Shown here: piece after piece, positions 44,992 to 53,600 of the stretch
Position numbering within the stretch: the first letter of the stretch is position 1
How the letters are laid out: each line of letters begins with the position of its first letter
Assembly: GCF_900111075.1 (NCBI RefSeq)
Contig: NZ_FOFZ01000001.1
Span: 620,001-684,000 of the forward strand
Reading direction: 5' to 3'
From: Flavobacterium frigoris
GTDB taxonomy: Bacteria; Bacteroidota; Bacteroidia; Flavobacteriales; Flavobacteriaceae
DNA length: 64,000 nucleotides
Position numbers and translations under genes: made by a program
The notes under the pieces: generated by a model
Seen by the model: only the letters and a program-made list of their open reading frames with translations
Told to the model about the DNA's origin: nothing
The model's database searches: none

Positions 44992-47900
44992 TTGAAATTG
45001 GAAAATAAAATATCCCATATTACCATCCAAAATTTCACCACACACAATGGTGCTTTTTATGCTACCCTAAACTTAAGTTTTCAGGTTTTTGGAGCTCCTT
45101 TGCATACTGCTCCCATTATTTTAATAAATCACGCCTTGACGGGAAATTCACAAGTAATTGGGGAATCTGGATGGTGGAATGATATCGTGGGAGTAGATAA
45201 AACCATAGATACTAGAAAATATACTATTGTCTCTTTTGATGTGCCTGGTAACGGTTTCAATTCGGCTACTATCGAAAATTACAGAGATTTTATCGCAAGA
45301 GATATTGCTAGAATTTTCATCGAAGGGCTTCGCGTTTTAAAGATTGATAATTTATTCGCTCTCATCGGAGGTTCTGTTGGTGGTGGAATTGCTTGGGAAA
45401 TTTTGGCCTTAGAGCCTAAACTAGCGCAAAACTTTATTCCCATCGCCACAGATTGGAAAGCGACGGACTGGTTGATTGCTAATTGCTATTTGCAAGAGAA
45501 AATCCTTAATAATTCTAAAAAACCTATTGAAGATGCGCGTATTCACGCAATGTTATGTTACCGCACGCCAGAATCTTTTAAAGAGAAATTCAATAGAGAC
45601 ATTAATGTGCAACTAGAAACCTTTCAAGTGGAAAGTTGGTTGAATTACCACGGCGAAAAACTAGAAAAAAGGTTTCAACTGTCGGCATATAAAATGATGA
45701 ACCAACTTTTAAAAACGATTGATATTACTCGCAATCACGAGTCATTAGAATCAATTATATCTAAAGTGGACGCGAACATATATATTGTAGGAATCAATTC
45801 GGATTTATTTTTTACAGCGAAGGAGAATCGAGAAACCTACAACGAGATTAAAAAATTTAAAAATAATGTATTCTACAGTGAGATTGACTCACAACACGGG
45901 CACGATGCCTTTTTGATAGAATATGAACAATTAGACAATTTATTAGAAGTTGTTTTCAAAAATAAAAAGCAGATGAAAATAGTAAAATTTGGCGGTAAAT
46001 CTTTGGCAAACGGCGATGGTATCGATAGAGTTTTGGATATTATTGAGGGTAAAATAAAACAAGAAGAGAAAATTGCAGTAGTAGTTTCGGCAAGAGGAAA
46101 AGCAACAGATGAGCTGGACGATATTCTTACTATTGCAGCCAAAAACGGGAATTACAAACCGCTTTTAGAAAGTTTTAAAACCTACCAAAAAGATGGTTTT
46201 GATAAAGTTGATTTTTCAACTGAATTTGATAAATTAGATAAGCTTTTTGAAGGCGTTAGCTTGATTGGCGATTATAGCGTGAAGATTCAAGATCAAGTTT
46301 TAGCACATGGCGAAGTACTTTCGGCTAAATTATTGGTGTTTTTATTGAATGAAAGAGGTATTCCTGCAAAACTTGCAGACACCAGAGAATTAATTATAAC
46401 CGATTCTAATTTTGGTGATGCACAACCATTAGACGCTGTTTCGAAAAAGAATTTCATCCAAATTTTTAAAGAAAACAAAGATGTTGTTTTGGTGATTACT
46501 GGTTTTATTGGTTCGAATGCAAAACACGAAACCACTACTTTAGGTAGAAACGGAAGTAATTATACGGCATCATTAGTTGCCAGTTATATCAATGCCGAAG
46601 AATTGCAAAACTTCACTCATGTTGACGGAATTTACACTGCCAATCCTGAATTAGTTTTAGATGCAAAAAAGATTGAATCTTTGTCTTATAACGAAGCAAA
46701 TGAAATTGCTAATTTTGGAGCGAATATTTTGCACGCCAAAACCATCATTCCGCTGTTAGAAAAAAATATCCCTCTTCGAATTCTGAATACGTTCAATCAT
46801 AAAAATAATGGAACTTTAATCACGTCAAATTCTAATGCGAGCGGAATTAAAACATTATCTGTTTTAGAAAATGTTTCTTTGGTGAATTTAGAAGGAAGAG
46901 GTTTACTTGGAAAAACAGGAGTTGATGCTCGTATTTTTAGAGTAATGGGAGATAATGATATTAGTGTGAGTATCATTTCGCAAGGTTCTTCTGAACGAGG
47001 AATTGGACTAGTGGTTGCTGCTGATAAAGCAACAAAAGCAATGATTGAATTAGAGAAAGAATTTGAAAACGATTTTTATTCTAAGGATGTCAATAAGATT
47101 ACAGTGGTAGACAATGTATCTGTGATTTCAATAATAGGTCAGGATTTGAGCACGTTTCACAAGCCTTATACGGCATTGATAAAAAACAAAATTGTCCCTA
47201 TTCTTTTCAATAATACAGTAACGGGTAAAAACGTGAGTTTAGTGGTTAAAAAATCAGAACTAAACAAAGCGTTGAATGTTATTCATGGAGAGATTTTTGG
47301 CGTAGCCAAGAAAATAAACATTGCCATTTTCGGACATGGATTAGTGGGAGGTACTTTGATTAATCAAATATTAGAGTCAGCTGGAGCTATCGAAAAACGA
47401 AAAGATATTAAACTCAACGTTTTTGCTATTGCCAATTCTAAAAAAGTATTGCTTAATAAAAAAGGAATTAACGCTAACTGGAAAAAAGAGTTACATACTG
47501 ATGGAGTTGCATATACTTTAAATGATATTATCGCTTATGCAAATGAACATCATTTAGAGAATTTGATTGCCATTGATAATACGGCAAGTGCAAGTTTTGT
47601 AGAAAATTATATTCCGCTGGTTGATAGTAGTTTTGATTTAATTTCATCCAATAAAGTGGCTAATACATTGAGTTATGGTTTTTATAAAGAACTAAGAGGT
47701 GTTTTAGAAAAAAATCAGAAGAATTATCTGTACGAAACTAATGTAGGAGCAGGATTACCATTGATTGATACTATTAAATTATTGCATCTTTCAGGTGAAA
47801 ATATTACCAAAATAAAAGGGGTGTTCTCAGGAACCTTGAGTTATTTGTTTAATAATTTCTCTTCTAAGGATGTTCCGTTTAGTGAAATCTTGAAAGAAGC

Positions 47901-48384
47901 AATTGATAGCGGATTCACAGAGCCAGATCCAAGAGAGGATTTATGCGGGAATGACGTAGGTAGAAAATTATTGATTCTTGCAAGAGAATTAGACTTGCAG
48001 AATGAATTTGAAGAAATAGATATTCAGAATTTAATTCCAGAACATTTACGTGAAGGAAGTGCCGCTGATTTCTTGACTAAATTAAAGGAATTTGACCCTA
48101 TTTACAATAAAATAAAAAGCGAACAAAAACCAAATCACGTCTTGAGATACATTGGGGAATTATCTGGAGATTTACAGCATGACAAAGGAATTTTGGAAGT
48201 AAAATTAGTTTCCGTACCTTCGGATACTGCTTTGGGAGGATTGAAAGGTTCTGATTCGTTCTTCGAAATATATACCGAATCGTATGGAGATCGACCAATT
48301 GTAATTCAAGGCGCAGGAGCCGGTTCTGCAGTTACTGCAAGAGGGGTTTTTGGAGATATTTTGAGGTTGTCTGATAAGGGATAG
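44992..48384 (+). CDS. thrA: fused homoserine O-acyltransferase (MetX-like)-aspartokinase-homoserine dehydrogenase
   Basis: One open frame of 1130 residues. Residues 1-325 are an alpha/beta hydrolase of MetX type: ILINHALTGNSQVIGESGWWND, nucleophile Ser in ALIGGSVGGGIAWE, and SQHGHDAFLIE with the catalytic His. From Met328 an aspartokinase begins (MKIVKFGGKSLANGDGI, TTLGRNGSNYTASLVA), then ACT repeats (about 625-765), then homoserine dehydrogenase (INIAIFGHGLVGGTLINQI, SSNKVANTLSYGFY, NVGAGLPLIDTIKLL, GFTEPDPREDLCGNDVGRKL). So steps from aspartate to acyl-homoserine are joined in one chain. The start is probably TTG 44992; no ATG stands near. A SAM-I riboswitch precedes it. Confidence 0.9.
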   Translation: MKLENKISHITIQNFTTHNGAFYATLNLSFQVFGAPLHTAPIILINHALTGNSQVIGESGWWNDIVGVDKTIDTRKYTIVSFDVPGNGFNSATIENYRDFIARDIARIFIEGLRVLKIDNLFALIGGSVGGGIAWEILALEPKLAQNFIPIATDWKATDWLIANCYLQEKILNNSKKPIEDARIHAMLCYRTPESFKEKFNRDINVQLETFQVESWLNYHGEKLEKRFQLSAYKMMNQLLKTIDITRNHESLESIISKVDANIYIVGINSDLFFTAKENRETYNEIKKFKNNVFYSEIDSQHGHDAFLIEYEQLDNLLEVVFKNKKQMKIVKFGGKSLANGDGIDRVLDIIEGKIKQEEKIAVVVSARGKATDELDDILTIAAKNGNYKPLLESFKTYQKDGFDKVDFSTEFDKLDKLFEGVSLIGDYSVKIQDQVLAHGEVLSAKLLVFLLNERGIPAKLADTRELIITDSNFGDAQPLDAVSKKNFIQIFKENKDVVLVITGFIGSNAKHETTTLGRNGSNYTASLVASYINAEELQNFTHVDGIYTANPELVLDAKKIESLSYNEANEIANFGANILHAKTIIPLLEKNIPLRILNTFNHKNNGTLITSNSNASGIKTLSVLENVSLVNLEGRGLLGKTGVDARIFRVMGDNDISVSIISQGSSERGIGLVVAADKATKAMIELEKEFENDFYSKDVNKITVVDNVSVISIIGQDLSTFHKPYTALIKNKIVPILFNNTVTGKNVSLVVKKSELNKALNVIHGEIFGVAKKINIAIFGHGLVGGTLINQILESAGAIEKRKDIKLNVFAIANSKKVLLNKKGINANWKKELHTDGVAYTLNDIIAYANEHHLENLIAIDNTASASFVENYIPLVDSSFDLISSNKVANTLSYGFYKELRGVLEKNQKNYLYETNVGAGLPLIDTIKLLHLSGENITKIKGVFSGTLSYLFNNFSSKDVPFSEILKEAIDSGFTEPDPREDLCGNDVGRKLLILARELDLQNEFEEIDIQNLIPEHLREGSAADFLTKLKEFDPIYNKIKSEQKPNHVLRYIGELSGDLQHDKGILEVKLVSVPSDTALGGLKGSDSFFEIYTESYGDRPIVIQGAGAGSAVTARGVFGDILRLSDKG

Positions 48385-48502
48385 AAAAGTGTTCAGTTGC
48401 TGAGTATTCAGAAAAATAAATAAAAAATCCGTTGCAATCGTTTTTAAATCCGCGTCATCCGCGTTCAAAAAAAAAGCGTGAGCAACGTTCAAAAAATACA
48501 AT

Positions 48503-48937
48503 ATGAAAATTACATTAAACAGAGTAAATGACAACTTCCATTTCGAATTAAAAAATGAAAGAGGACATATAGTAAACGTAGACAGCCGTCCAGAATTTGG
48601 TGGCGATGATCAAGGGCCAAGTCCAATGGAATTAGTTTTAATGGGAGTTGCAGGATGTAGCGCCATTGATATGATTTCGATTTTAAAGAAACAACGTCAA
48701 GAAATTACTTCATTCAAAGCTGAGGTAGAAGGCGAGCGGGTGCAAGTAGGAGAGGCAAAACCGTTTAAAGACATCTACTTGGTGTTTTCTTTAGAAGGCG
48801 ATATAAAAGAAGACAAAGCGGCAAAAGCAGCGCAATTATCTTTTGACAAATATTGCTCGGTTTCTAAAACGTTAGAGCCAACAGCGACGATACATTACAA
48901 AGTAGTTTTAAATGGAGTGGAATTAGCAAAAGTCTAA
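48503..48937 (+). CDS. OsmC family protein
   Basis: A 144-residue OsmC/Ohr-fold protein: RPEFGGDDQGPSPMELVLMGVAGCSAIDMISILKK holds the first conserved Cys, and SFDKYCSVSKTLEPTATIHYKV the second. Family members reduce organic hydroperoxides or act on thiol compounds. It lies between metX-thrA and metZ in what may be one methionine transcript, an arrangement I recall as frequent in flavobacteria. A direct metabolic role is not shown. Confidence 0.92.
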   Translation: MKITLNRVNDNFHFELKNERGHIVNVDSRPEFGGDDQGPSPMELVLMGVAGCSAIDMISILKKQRQEITSFKAEVEGERVQVGEAKPFKDIYLVFSLEGDIKEDKAAKAAQLSFDKYCSVSKTLEPTATIHYKVVLNGVELAKV

Positions 48938-49035
48938 TTTACCTCCTTTTAGAACTAAATAAAATTCACTATTATTTTGTGAGCCTCTGAGTTTCCTTCG
49001 TGAATCTTTGTGGAACACTTTTAACAAACAACAGC

Positions 49036-50208
49036 ATGAACGAAGAAGAATTTGGTTTTGAAACCGAAGCCATCCGCACCCAATTAGAACGTACCCAATA
49101 TTTAGAGCACTCCGTACCATTATATTTAACCTCTAGTTTTGTATTTGAAGACGCCGAAGATATGCGTGCCTCATTTGCCGAAGAGAAAGACAGAAATATT
49201 TATAGCCGCTACAGCAACCCGAATACTAATGAGTTTGTAGAGAAAGTTTGTAAGATGGAAGGAGCAACTGCTGGTTTTGCCTTTGCTTCAGGAATGGCTG
49301 CGGTGTATTCCACTCTGGCTGCATTATTGAAATCTGGTGATCATATTGTCTCTTCCAGTAGTGTTTTTGGAGCGACACATTCCTTGTTTGTTAATTATTT
49401 TCCAAAGTGGAACATTCAAACATCGTATTTTGATATCAACGAGCCAGAAACTATTGAAAGTTTCATCACGCCTGATACAAAGATTCTTTTTGCTGAATCG
49501 CCAACGAATCCTGCAGTTGATATTATAGATTTAGAATTGCTCGGGAATATTGCCAAAAAGCACAATTTGATTTTAGTAATCGACAACTGTTTTGCAACTC
49601 CTTATTTACAGCAACCTATAAAATGGGGAGCGCATTTGGTAGTGCATTCGGCTACAAAGTTAATGGATGGCCAAGGAAGAGTTTTGGGAGGAGTAACGGT
49701 TGGTGATCCTGAATTGATTCATAAAATATATTTGTTTTCCCGACTTACGGGACCTTCTTTATCTCCATTTAATGCGTGGGTTTTATCCAAGAGTTTAGAG
49801 ACATTAGCCATTCGATTGGATAGACATTGCGAAAATGCTCTGAAAGTGGCTGAGTTTTTAGAACAGCATCCAAATGTGAATCGCGTAAAATATCCGTTCT
49901 TAAAATCGCATCCACAATATGAAATTGCCCAAAAACAAATGAAAGCGGGAGGTAATATTGTCGCTTTTGAAATAAAAGGGGGACTTGAAGCAGGGCGTAA
50001 CTTTTTAGATAAAATAAAATTATGTTCGCTTTCGCCAAACTTAGGAGATACCCGAACTATTGTAACGCATCCAGCTTCAACAACGCACAGTAAATTATCA
50101 GTTGATGAAAGATTAGCGGTGAGTATTACTGATGGTTTAGTGCGTGTTTCTGTAGGTTTAGAAACCGTGAAAGATGTTATCGCTGATTTGGAACAAGCTT
50201 TGGCTTAG
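49036..50208 (+). CDS. metZ: O-succinylhomoserine sulfhydrylase / cystathionine gamma-synthase-type PLP enzyme
   Basis: A 390-residue fold-type I PLP enzyme. FETEAIRTQLERTQYLEHSVPLYLTSSFVFEDAEDM is the MetZ-like opening; IYSRYSNPNTNEFVEKVCKMEG, VVHSATKLMDGQGRVLGG (PLP Lys in SATK) and RTIVTHPASTTHSKL follow. It would make homocysteine (or cystathionine) from acyl-homoserine. The frame is open 36 bases upstream, but the ATG at 49036 gives the usual MNEEEFGF start. With MetY there are two enzymes for the same step in this region, with different upstream control. Confidence 0.9.
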   Translation: MNEEEFGFETEAIRTQLERTQYLEHSVPLYLTSSFVFEDAEDMRASFAEEKDRNIYSRYSNPNTNEFVEKVCKMEGATAGFAFASGMAAVYSTLAALLKSGDHIVSSSSVFGATHSLFVNYFPKWNIQTSYFDINEPETIESFITPDTKILFAESPTNPAVDIIDLELLGNIAKKHNLILVIDNCFATPYLQQPIKWGAHLVVHSATKLMDGQGRVLGGVTVGDPELIHKIYLFSRLTGPSLSPFNAWVLSKSLETLAIRLDRHCENALKVAEFLEQHPNVNRVKYPFLKSHPQYEIAQKQMKAGGNIVAFEIKGGLEAGRNFLDKIKLCSLSPNLGDTRTIVTHPASTTHSKLSVDERLAVSITDGLVRVSVGLETVKDVIADLEQALA

Positions 50209-50286
50209 ATTTGTGATTAACGAATTTTGATTGTAGATTTGGTAATAATATTTTTATCATCATTCAACAATCACAAATCCTTACAA

Positions 50287-50697
50287 ATGCTTTCAAAGAA
50301 AACAAAATACGGAATTAAAGCGTTGACTTTTTTGGCTCGCCAAGAAGATCAAACACCTGTTGCTATTGCTGATATTGCAAAAAGTGAAAATATTTCGGTT
50401 AAGTTTTTGGAAAGCATATTATTGCTTTTACGACATTCGGGTTTTTTGGGTGCCAAAAAAGGAAAAGGTGGCGGATATTACTTAATCAAAGACCCTAAGG
50501 AAATTAATATGGCCAAGGTCTATCGTATTCTTGAAGGCCCAATTGCATTATTGCCTTGTGCAAGTCATAACTTTTATGAAAAATGTGATGATTGTAAAGA
50601 TGAGGTTTCTTGCGCAGTACGCAAGTTAATGACGGAAGTCCGTGATAATACATTAAAAATATTAGAGAATAATTCTCTTGCAGATATAGCATTTTAA
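50287..50697 (+). CDS. Rrf2 family transcriptional regulator with Cys cluster
   Basis: A 136-residue winged-helix regulator: MLSKKTKYGIKALTFLARQ, IADIAKSENISVKFLESILLLLRHSGFLGAKKGKGGGYYL. The region CASHNFYEKCDDCKDEVSC holds four cysteines, as in Fe-S-binding IscR-like members. The position before the TSUP transporter and cysH suggests a cysteine/sulfur regulator in the sense of CymR, or a redox sensor. A possible promoter TTG-N19-TATTTTTA (50227-50256) lies inside the longer frame and supports the ATG at 50287. A strong terminator follows. Confidence 0.9.
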   Translation: MLSKKTKYGIKALTFLARQEDQTPVAIADIAKSENISVKFLESILLLLRHSGFLGAKKGKGGGYYLIKDPKEINMAKVYRILEGPIALLPCASHNFYEKCDDCKDEVSCAVRKLMTEVRDNTLKILENNSLADIAF

Positions 50698-50713
50698 TTC
50701 TTAAGTATAACAA

Positions 50714-50757
50714 TAAAAGACCCTTTCATTAAATAAATAATGAAAGGGTCTTTTATT
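50714..50757. terminator. bidirectional intrinsic terminator
   Basis: AAAAGACCCTTTCATT and AATGAAAGGGTCTTTT pair perfectly around an eight-base loop, with T/A runs at both ends. It serves the Rrf2 gene and the convergent TSUP gene. Confidence 0.85.
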
Positions 50758-50773
50758 GTCAATTAATTATTTT

Positions 50774-51562
50774 TTAAGCCATAAAAACAAGTTTGTAACC
50801 TACAAAGAATAACATTCCTGCAATGGCATTTCGAAGTAATATATCGGGTACTTTACCACTTAACATGCTGCCGATGAAAATTCCTGGAAGCGATCCTATT
50901 AATAATTGCCCTAAAAGTCCTAAATCTAAATTCCCCATGGTAGCATGTCCTAAACCGGCAACTAAAGTTAAAGGAACAGCATGTGCAATCTCGGTGCCTA
51001 CTAGTTTTGGTGTTGCTAAAATTGGGTATAAGAAAAATAAGGTAACAGTTCCAAGTGCTCCAGCTCCAATTGATGTTAAGGTTACAGTAGCACCTAATAA
51101 AACTCCAATAGCAACAGTCAATACGTTTTGCGTTTTACTCTCACTATGAAATTTATCTCCTGAATGCTTTTGAGAGAAGTTTAAAAGCTTCTTTTTGAAT
51201 AAAACGGCTATGGAAGTCATTAGTAATGCCCAACCTAAGCTACATTTAATTACTGCGTTTAATGCCGAAACATCTGTTTTTATGCTATGTAAAATCCATA
51301 ATGTTACTAAGGCCGCTGGGACACTTCCTAACGAAAGCCAACCTGTGATTTTCCAATTAATATTCTTTTTTTTATGATGTACATATACACCACCCATTTT
51401 AGTAAATGCCGCATACAATAGATCAGTTCCAACAGCTGTTGTAGGTGGAATTCCGAACCATAATAAAATGGGAGTCATTAGTGAACCGCCTCCAACACCT
51501 GTTAATCCTACAATAAAACCAACAGTTAAACCCGCGATGACTAATCCTATTTGAAAATCCAT
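50774..51562 (-). CDS. TSUP (TauE/SafE) family sulfur-compound transporter
   Basis: A 262-residue membrane protein with about eight helices. GLTVGFIVGLTGVGGGSLMTPILLWFGIPPTTAVGTDLLYAAFTK is the family opening, and VTLTSIGAGALGTVTLFFLYP with GTEIAHAVPLTLVAGLGHATMGN the second repeat. TSUP members move sulfite, taurine or other sulfur compounds. Here, divergent to cysH and near sulfur genes, sulfate or sulfite uptake is the natural guess. It carries a TAATTTTG -7 box (51586-51579) and an operator-like site just upstream. Confidence 0.9.
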   Translation of the reverse strand: MDFQIGLVIAGLTVGFIVGLTGVGGGSLMTPILLWFGIPPTTAVGTDLLYAAFTKMGGVYVHHKKKNINWKITGWLSLGSVPAALVTLWILHSIKTDVSALNAVIKCSLGWALLMTSIAVLFKKKLLNFSQKHSGDKFHSESKTQNVLTVAIGVLLGATVTLTSIGAGALGTVTLFFLYPILATPKLVGTEIAHAVPLTLVAGLGHATMGNLDLGLLGQLLIGSLPGIFIGSMLSGKVPDILLRNAIAGMLFFVGYKLVFMA

Positions 51563-51601
51563 ACAATTAATTTTTCGTCAAAATTAATAACTATTTAACA
51601 A

Positions 51602-51621
51602 CTATCCTATAGGGAAAGTAG
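51602..51621 (-). promoter_or_regulatory. operator-like site before the TSUP gene
   Basis: Read leftward it is CTACTTTCCCTATAGGATAG, with the palindromic core CCTATAGG. It resembles the site at 51844 before cysH (both CTACTnnnCC then ATAGG). It lies about 15 bases upstream of the -7 box, in the place of a -33 element. Confidence 0.45.
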
Positions 51622-51805
51622 ACTAATTGAAATATATTTTAAAAATTGAATATTAATGGAGATAGAACAGTATTATTTAGCAATAATAGAAAAGGAAGTG
51701 CCAATAGTTATTGATTCAATAATTATTGGCTTATAAAGGTCTAATGTGCTTTTTTTGAGTCTATAAGGTATTATTTTATTTAGAATAAAAAATCCAAATT
51801 TTGTT

Positions 51806-51834
51806 TTGTACTTTAGAAATAAGTATTACTTTTG
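51806..51834 (+). promoter_or_regulatory. promoter of the cysH-cysD gene group
   Basis: TTG (51806-51808), an 18-base spacer and TACTTTTG (51827-51834), an exact match to TAnnTTTG. The likely RNA start is near 51841. Confidence 0.65.
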
Positions 51835-51843
51835 CCTTTAAAT

Positions 51844-51866
51844 CTACTAAACCGATAGGGTAATAG
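51844..51866 (+). promoter_or_regulatory. operator-like inverted repeat at the cysH transcription start
   Basis: CTACTAAACCGATAGGGTAA then TAG has imperfect dyad symmetry (CTA-TA-CC against GG-TA-TAG) and lies just behind the predicted start site, a place suited to a repressor. It is related to the TSUP site at 51602. The Rrf2 regulator encoded next door is the obvious candidate protein. Confidence 0.5.
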
Positions 51867-51888
51867 ATTTTGTAATAAATAAAATAAA

Positions 51889-52590
51889 ATGAGCACAACG
51901 ATCGTACAAACATTAATAGAAAAAACAAAAGACTTTTCAATAGAAGAGGCTTTTATTTTTTTAGCAAATGAATATAAAGACAAAGTGGTTTTTTCAACTT
52001 CTTTTGGACAAGAAGATCAGGTGATTACGGCTTTAATTGCTAATAGTAACGCTTCAATCAATATTTTTACTTTAGATACTGGACGTTTGTTTCAAGAAAC
52101 TTATGATGTTTTTCATAAGACATTAAAAAAGTATAAAAAACATATTGAAGTATATTTTCCTGAAGCTGCTGATGTTCAAAACCTATTGAATGCAAAAGGA
52201 CCGAATAGCTTTTATGAATCGGTTGAAAACAGAAAAGAGTGTTGTTTTATTCGAAAAGTAGCGCCATTAACAAAAGCTTTAAAAGGAAATTCAGTTTGGA
52301 TTACAGGATTAAGAGCCGAGCAATCAGAAAACAGAAATGACTTGCATCTTTTAGAATACGACGCCAAGTTCGAAATAATCAAATTCAACCCATTATTAAA
52401 ATGGTCATTGAAAGAAGTAGAGGATTATTTAGAAAAAAACAATGTACCACAAAATGCTTTACACAAAAAAGGATTTGTAAGCATTGGTTGTGCGCCGTGT
52501 ACAAGAGCAATTGCAGAAGGGGAAGACATTAGAGCCGGAAGATGGTGGTGGGAATCGAGTCACAAAGAATGCGGTTTGCACCAGAAATAA
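51889..52590 (+). CDS. cysH: adenylyl-sulfate/phosphoadenylyl-sulfate reductase
   Basis: A 233-residue enzyme reducing activated sulfate to sulfite. VVFSTSFGQEDQVITAL is the PP-loop. The cysteine pairs of the [4Fe-4S] type are present: ECC at 118-119 and CAPC at about 200-203. The catalytic Cys is in the C-terminal SSHKECGLHQK. The iron-sulfur pairs favour APS over PAPS as substrate, which agrees with the absence of a CysC kinase here. It has its own promoter and operator-like site; cysD follows after 109 bases including a GC-rich repeat. Confidence 0.94.
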   Translation: MSTTIVQTLIEKTKDFSIEEAFIFLANEYKDKVVFSTSFGQEDQVITALIANSNASINIFTLDTGRLFQETYDVFHKTLKKYKKHIEVYFPEAADVQNLLNAKGPNSFYESVENRKECCFIRKVAPLTKALKGNSVWITGLRAEQSENRNDLHLLEYDAKFEIIKFNPLLKWSLKEVEDYLEKNNVPQNALHKKGFVSIGCAPCTRAIAEGEDIRAGRWWWESSHKECGLHQK

Positions 52591-52656
52591 GGTTCGAAGT
52601 ACGAACATAGAGGTTCAAAATAAAATTTAAAAACGAATATAATTCCGTTTGCTATC

Positions 52657-52686
52657 GCCCTCATTCGGAGGGGGTTGGGGGGAGGG
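52657..52686 (+). repeat. GC-rich intergenic repeat before cysD
   Basis: GCCCTCATTCGGAGGGGGTT followed by GGGGGGAGGG, strikingly GC-rich in an AT-rich genome. Near-copies are at 55695-55726 (reverse orientation) and 55891-55923. The CCCTCnTTCGGAGGG part is a hairpin. It ends 13 bases before the cysD ATG. Confidence 0.65.
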
Positions 52687-52699
52687 TAAAAAATAAGCT

Positions 52700-53599
52700 A
52701 TGAGTACAATATTAAAAACAAACGCATTAGAAAGCGAAGCGATATACATTTTTAGAGAAGTAATTTCTCAATTTGACAAACCAGTATTGCTTTTTTCTGG
52801 AGGAAAAGATTCAATTACTTTGGTTCGCTTAGCACAAAAAGCATTCTTTCCAGCTAAAATTCCTTTTCCGTTATTACATGTGGATACCGGACACAATTTT
52901 CCTGAAACAATTGAATTCAGAGACCGATTGGTTAAAGAATTAGGATTAGAGTTAATTGTTCGAAATGTACAAGATGCAATTGACGAGGGGAAAGTAGTAG
53001 AAGAAACCGGAAAATATTCTAGTAGAAATAGCCTGCAAACCACAACACTTTTAGATGCTATCGAAGAATTTAAATTTGATGCTTGTATTGGTGGTGCACG
53101 TAGAGACGAAGAAAAAGCAAGAGCAAAAGAACGTATTTTTTCGGTGCGTGATGATTTTGGTCAATGGGATGAAAAAAACCAACGTCCGGAGTTATTCGAT
53201 TTATTAAACGGGAAAATTGAAAATGGTCAAAATGTGCGCGTTTTTCCTATTTCAAACTGGACTGAATTAGATGTTTGGAGTTATATCGAACAAGAACAAA
53301 TCGAAATTCCATCCATTTACTTTTCTCACAAACGTAAGGTATTCTTGAGAGACGGAATGATTTGGTCACACTCTCCTTATGTGTACCAAGAAGAAAACGA
53401 AGAAATTGAAGAAAGAATTGTTCGTTTTAGAACCGTTGGAGATATGAGTTGTACAGCTGCAGTTGATTCTTATGCAGCTACAATATCTGAAGTGGTAGGC
53501 GAAATTAGATTGTCAACTATATCAGAGAGAGGTGCCAGAATTGATGATAAACGTTCTGAAGCTGCAATGGAGAAAAGAAAGCAACAAGGATACTTTTAG
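52700..53599 (+). CDS. cysD: sulfate adenylyltransferase subunit 2
   Basis: A 299-residue ATP-sulfurylase small subunit making APS with CysN. VLLFSGGKDSITLVRLAQKAF is the PP-loop; LLHVDTGHNFPETIEFRDRL, IGGARRDEEKARAKERIFS, NWTELDVWSYIEQEQIEIPSIYFSH and MEKRKQQGYF at the end are classical. A DUF2490 gene lies between it and cysN, an unusual interruption of the cysDN pair. Confidence 0.97.
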   Translation: MSTILKTNALESEAIYIFREVISQFDKPVLLFSGGKDSITLVRLAQKAFFPAKIPFPLLHVDTGHNFPETIEFRDRLVKELGLELIVRNVQDAIDEGKVVEETGKYSSRNSLQTTTLLDAIEEFKFDACIGGARRDEEKARAKERIFSVRDDFGQWDEKNQRPELFDLLNGKIENGQNVRVFPISNWTELDVWSYIEQEQIEIPSIYFSHKRKVFLRDGMIWSHSPYVYQEENEEIEERIVRFRTVGDMSCTAAVDSYAATISEVVGEIRLSTISERGARIDDKRSEAAMEKRKQQGYF

Positions 53600-53600
53600 A

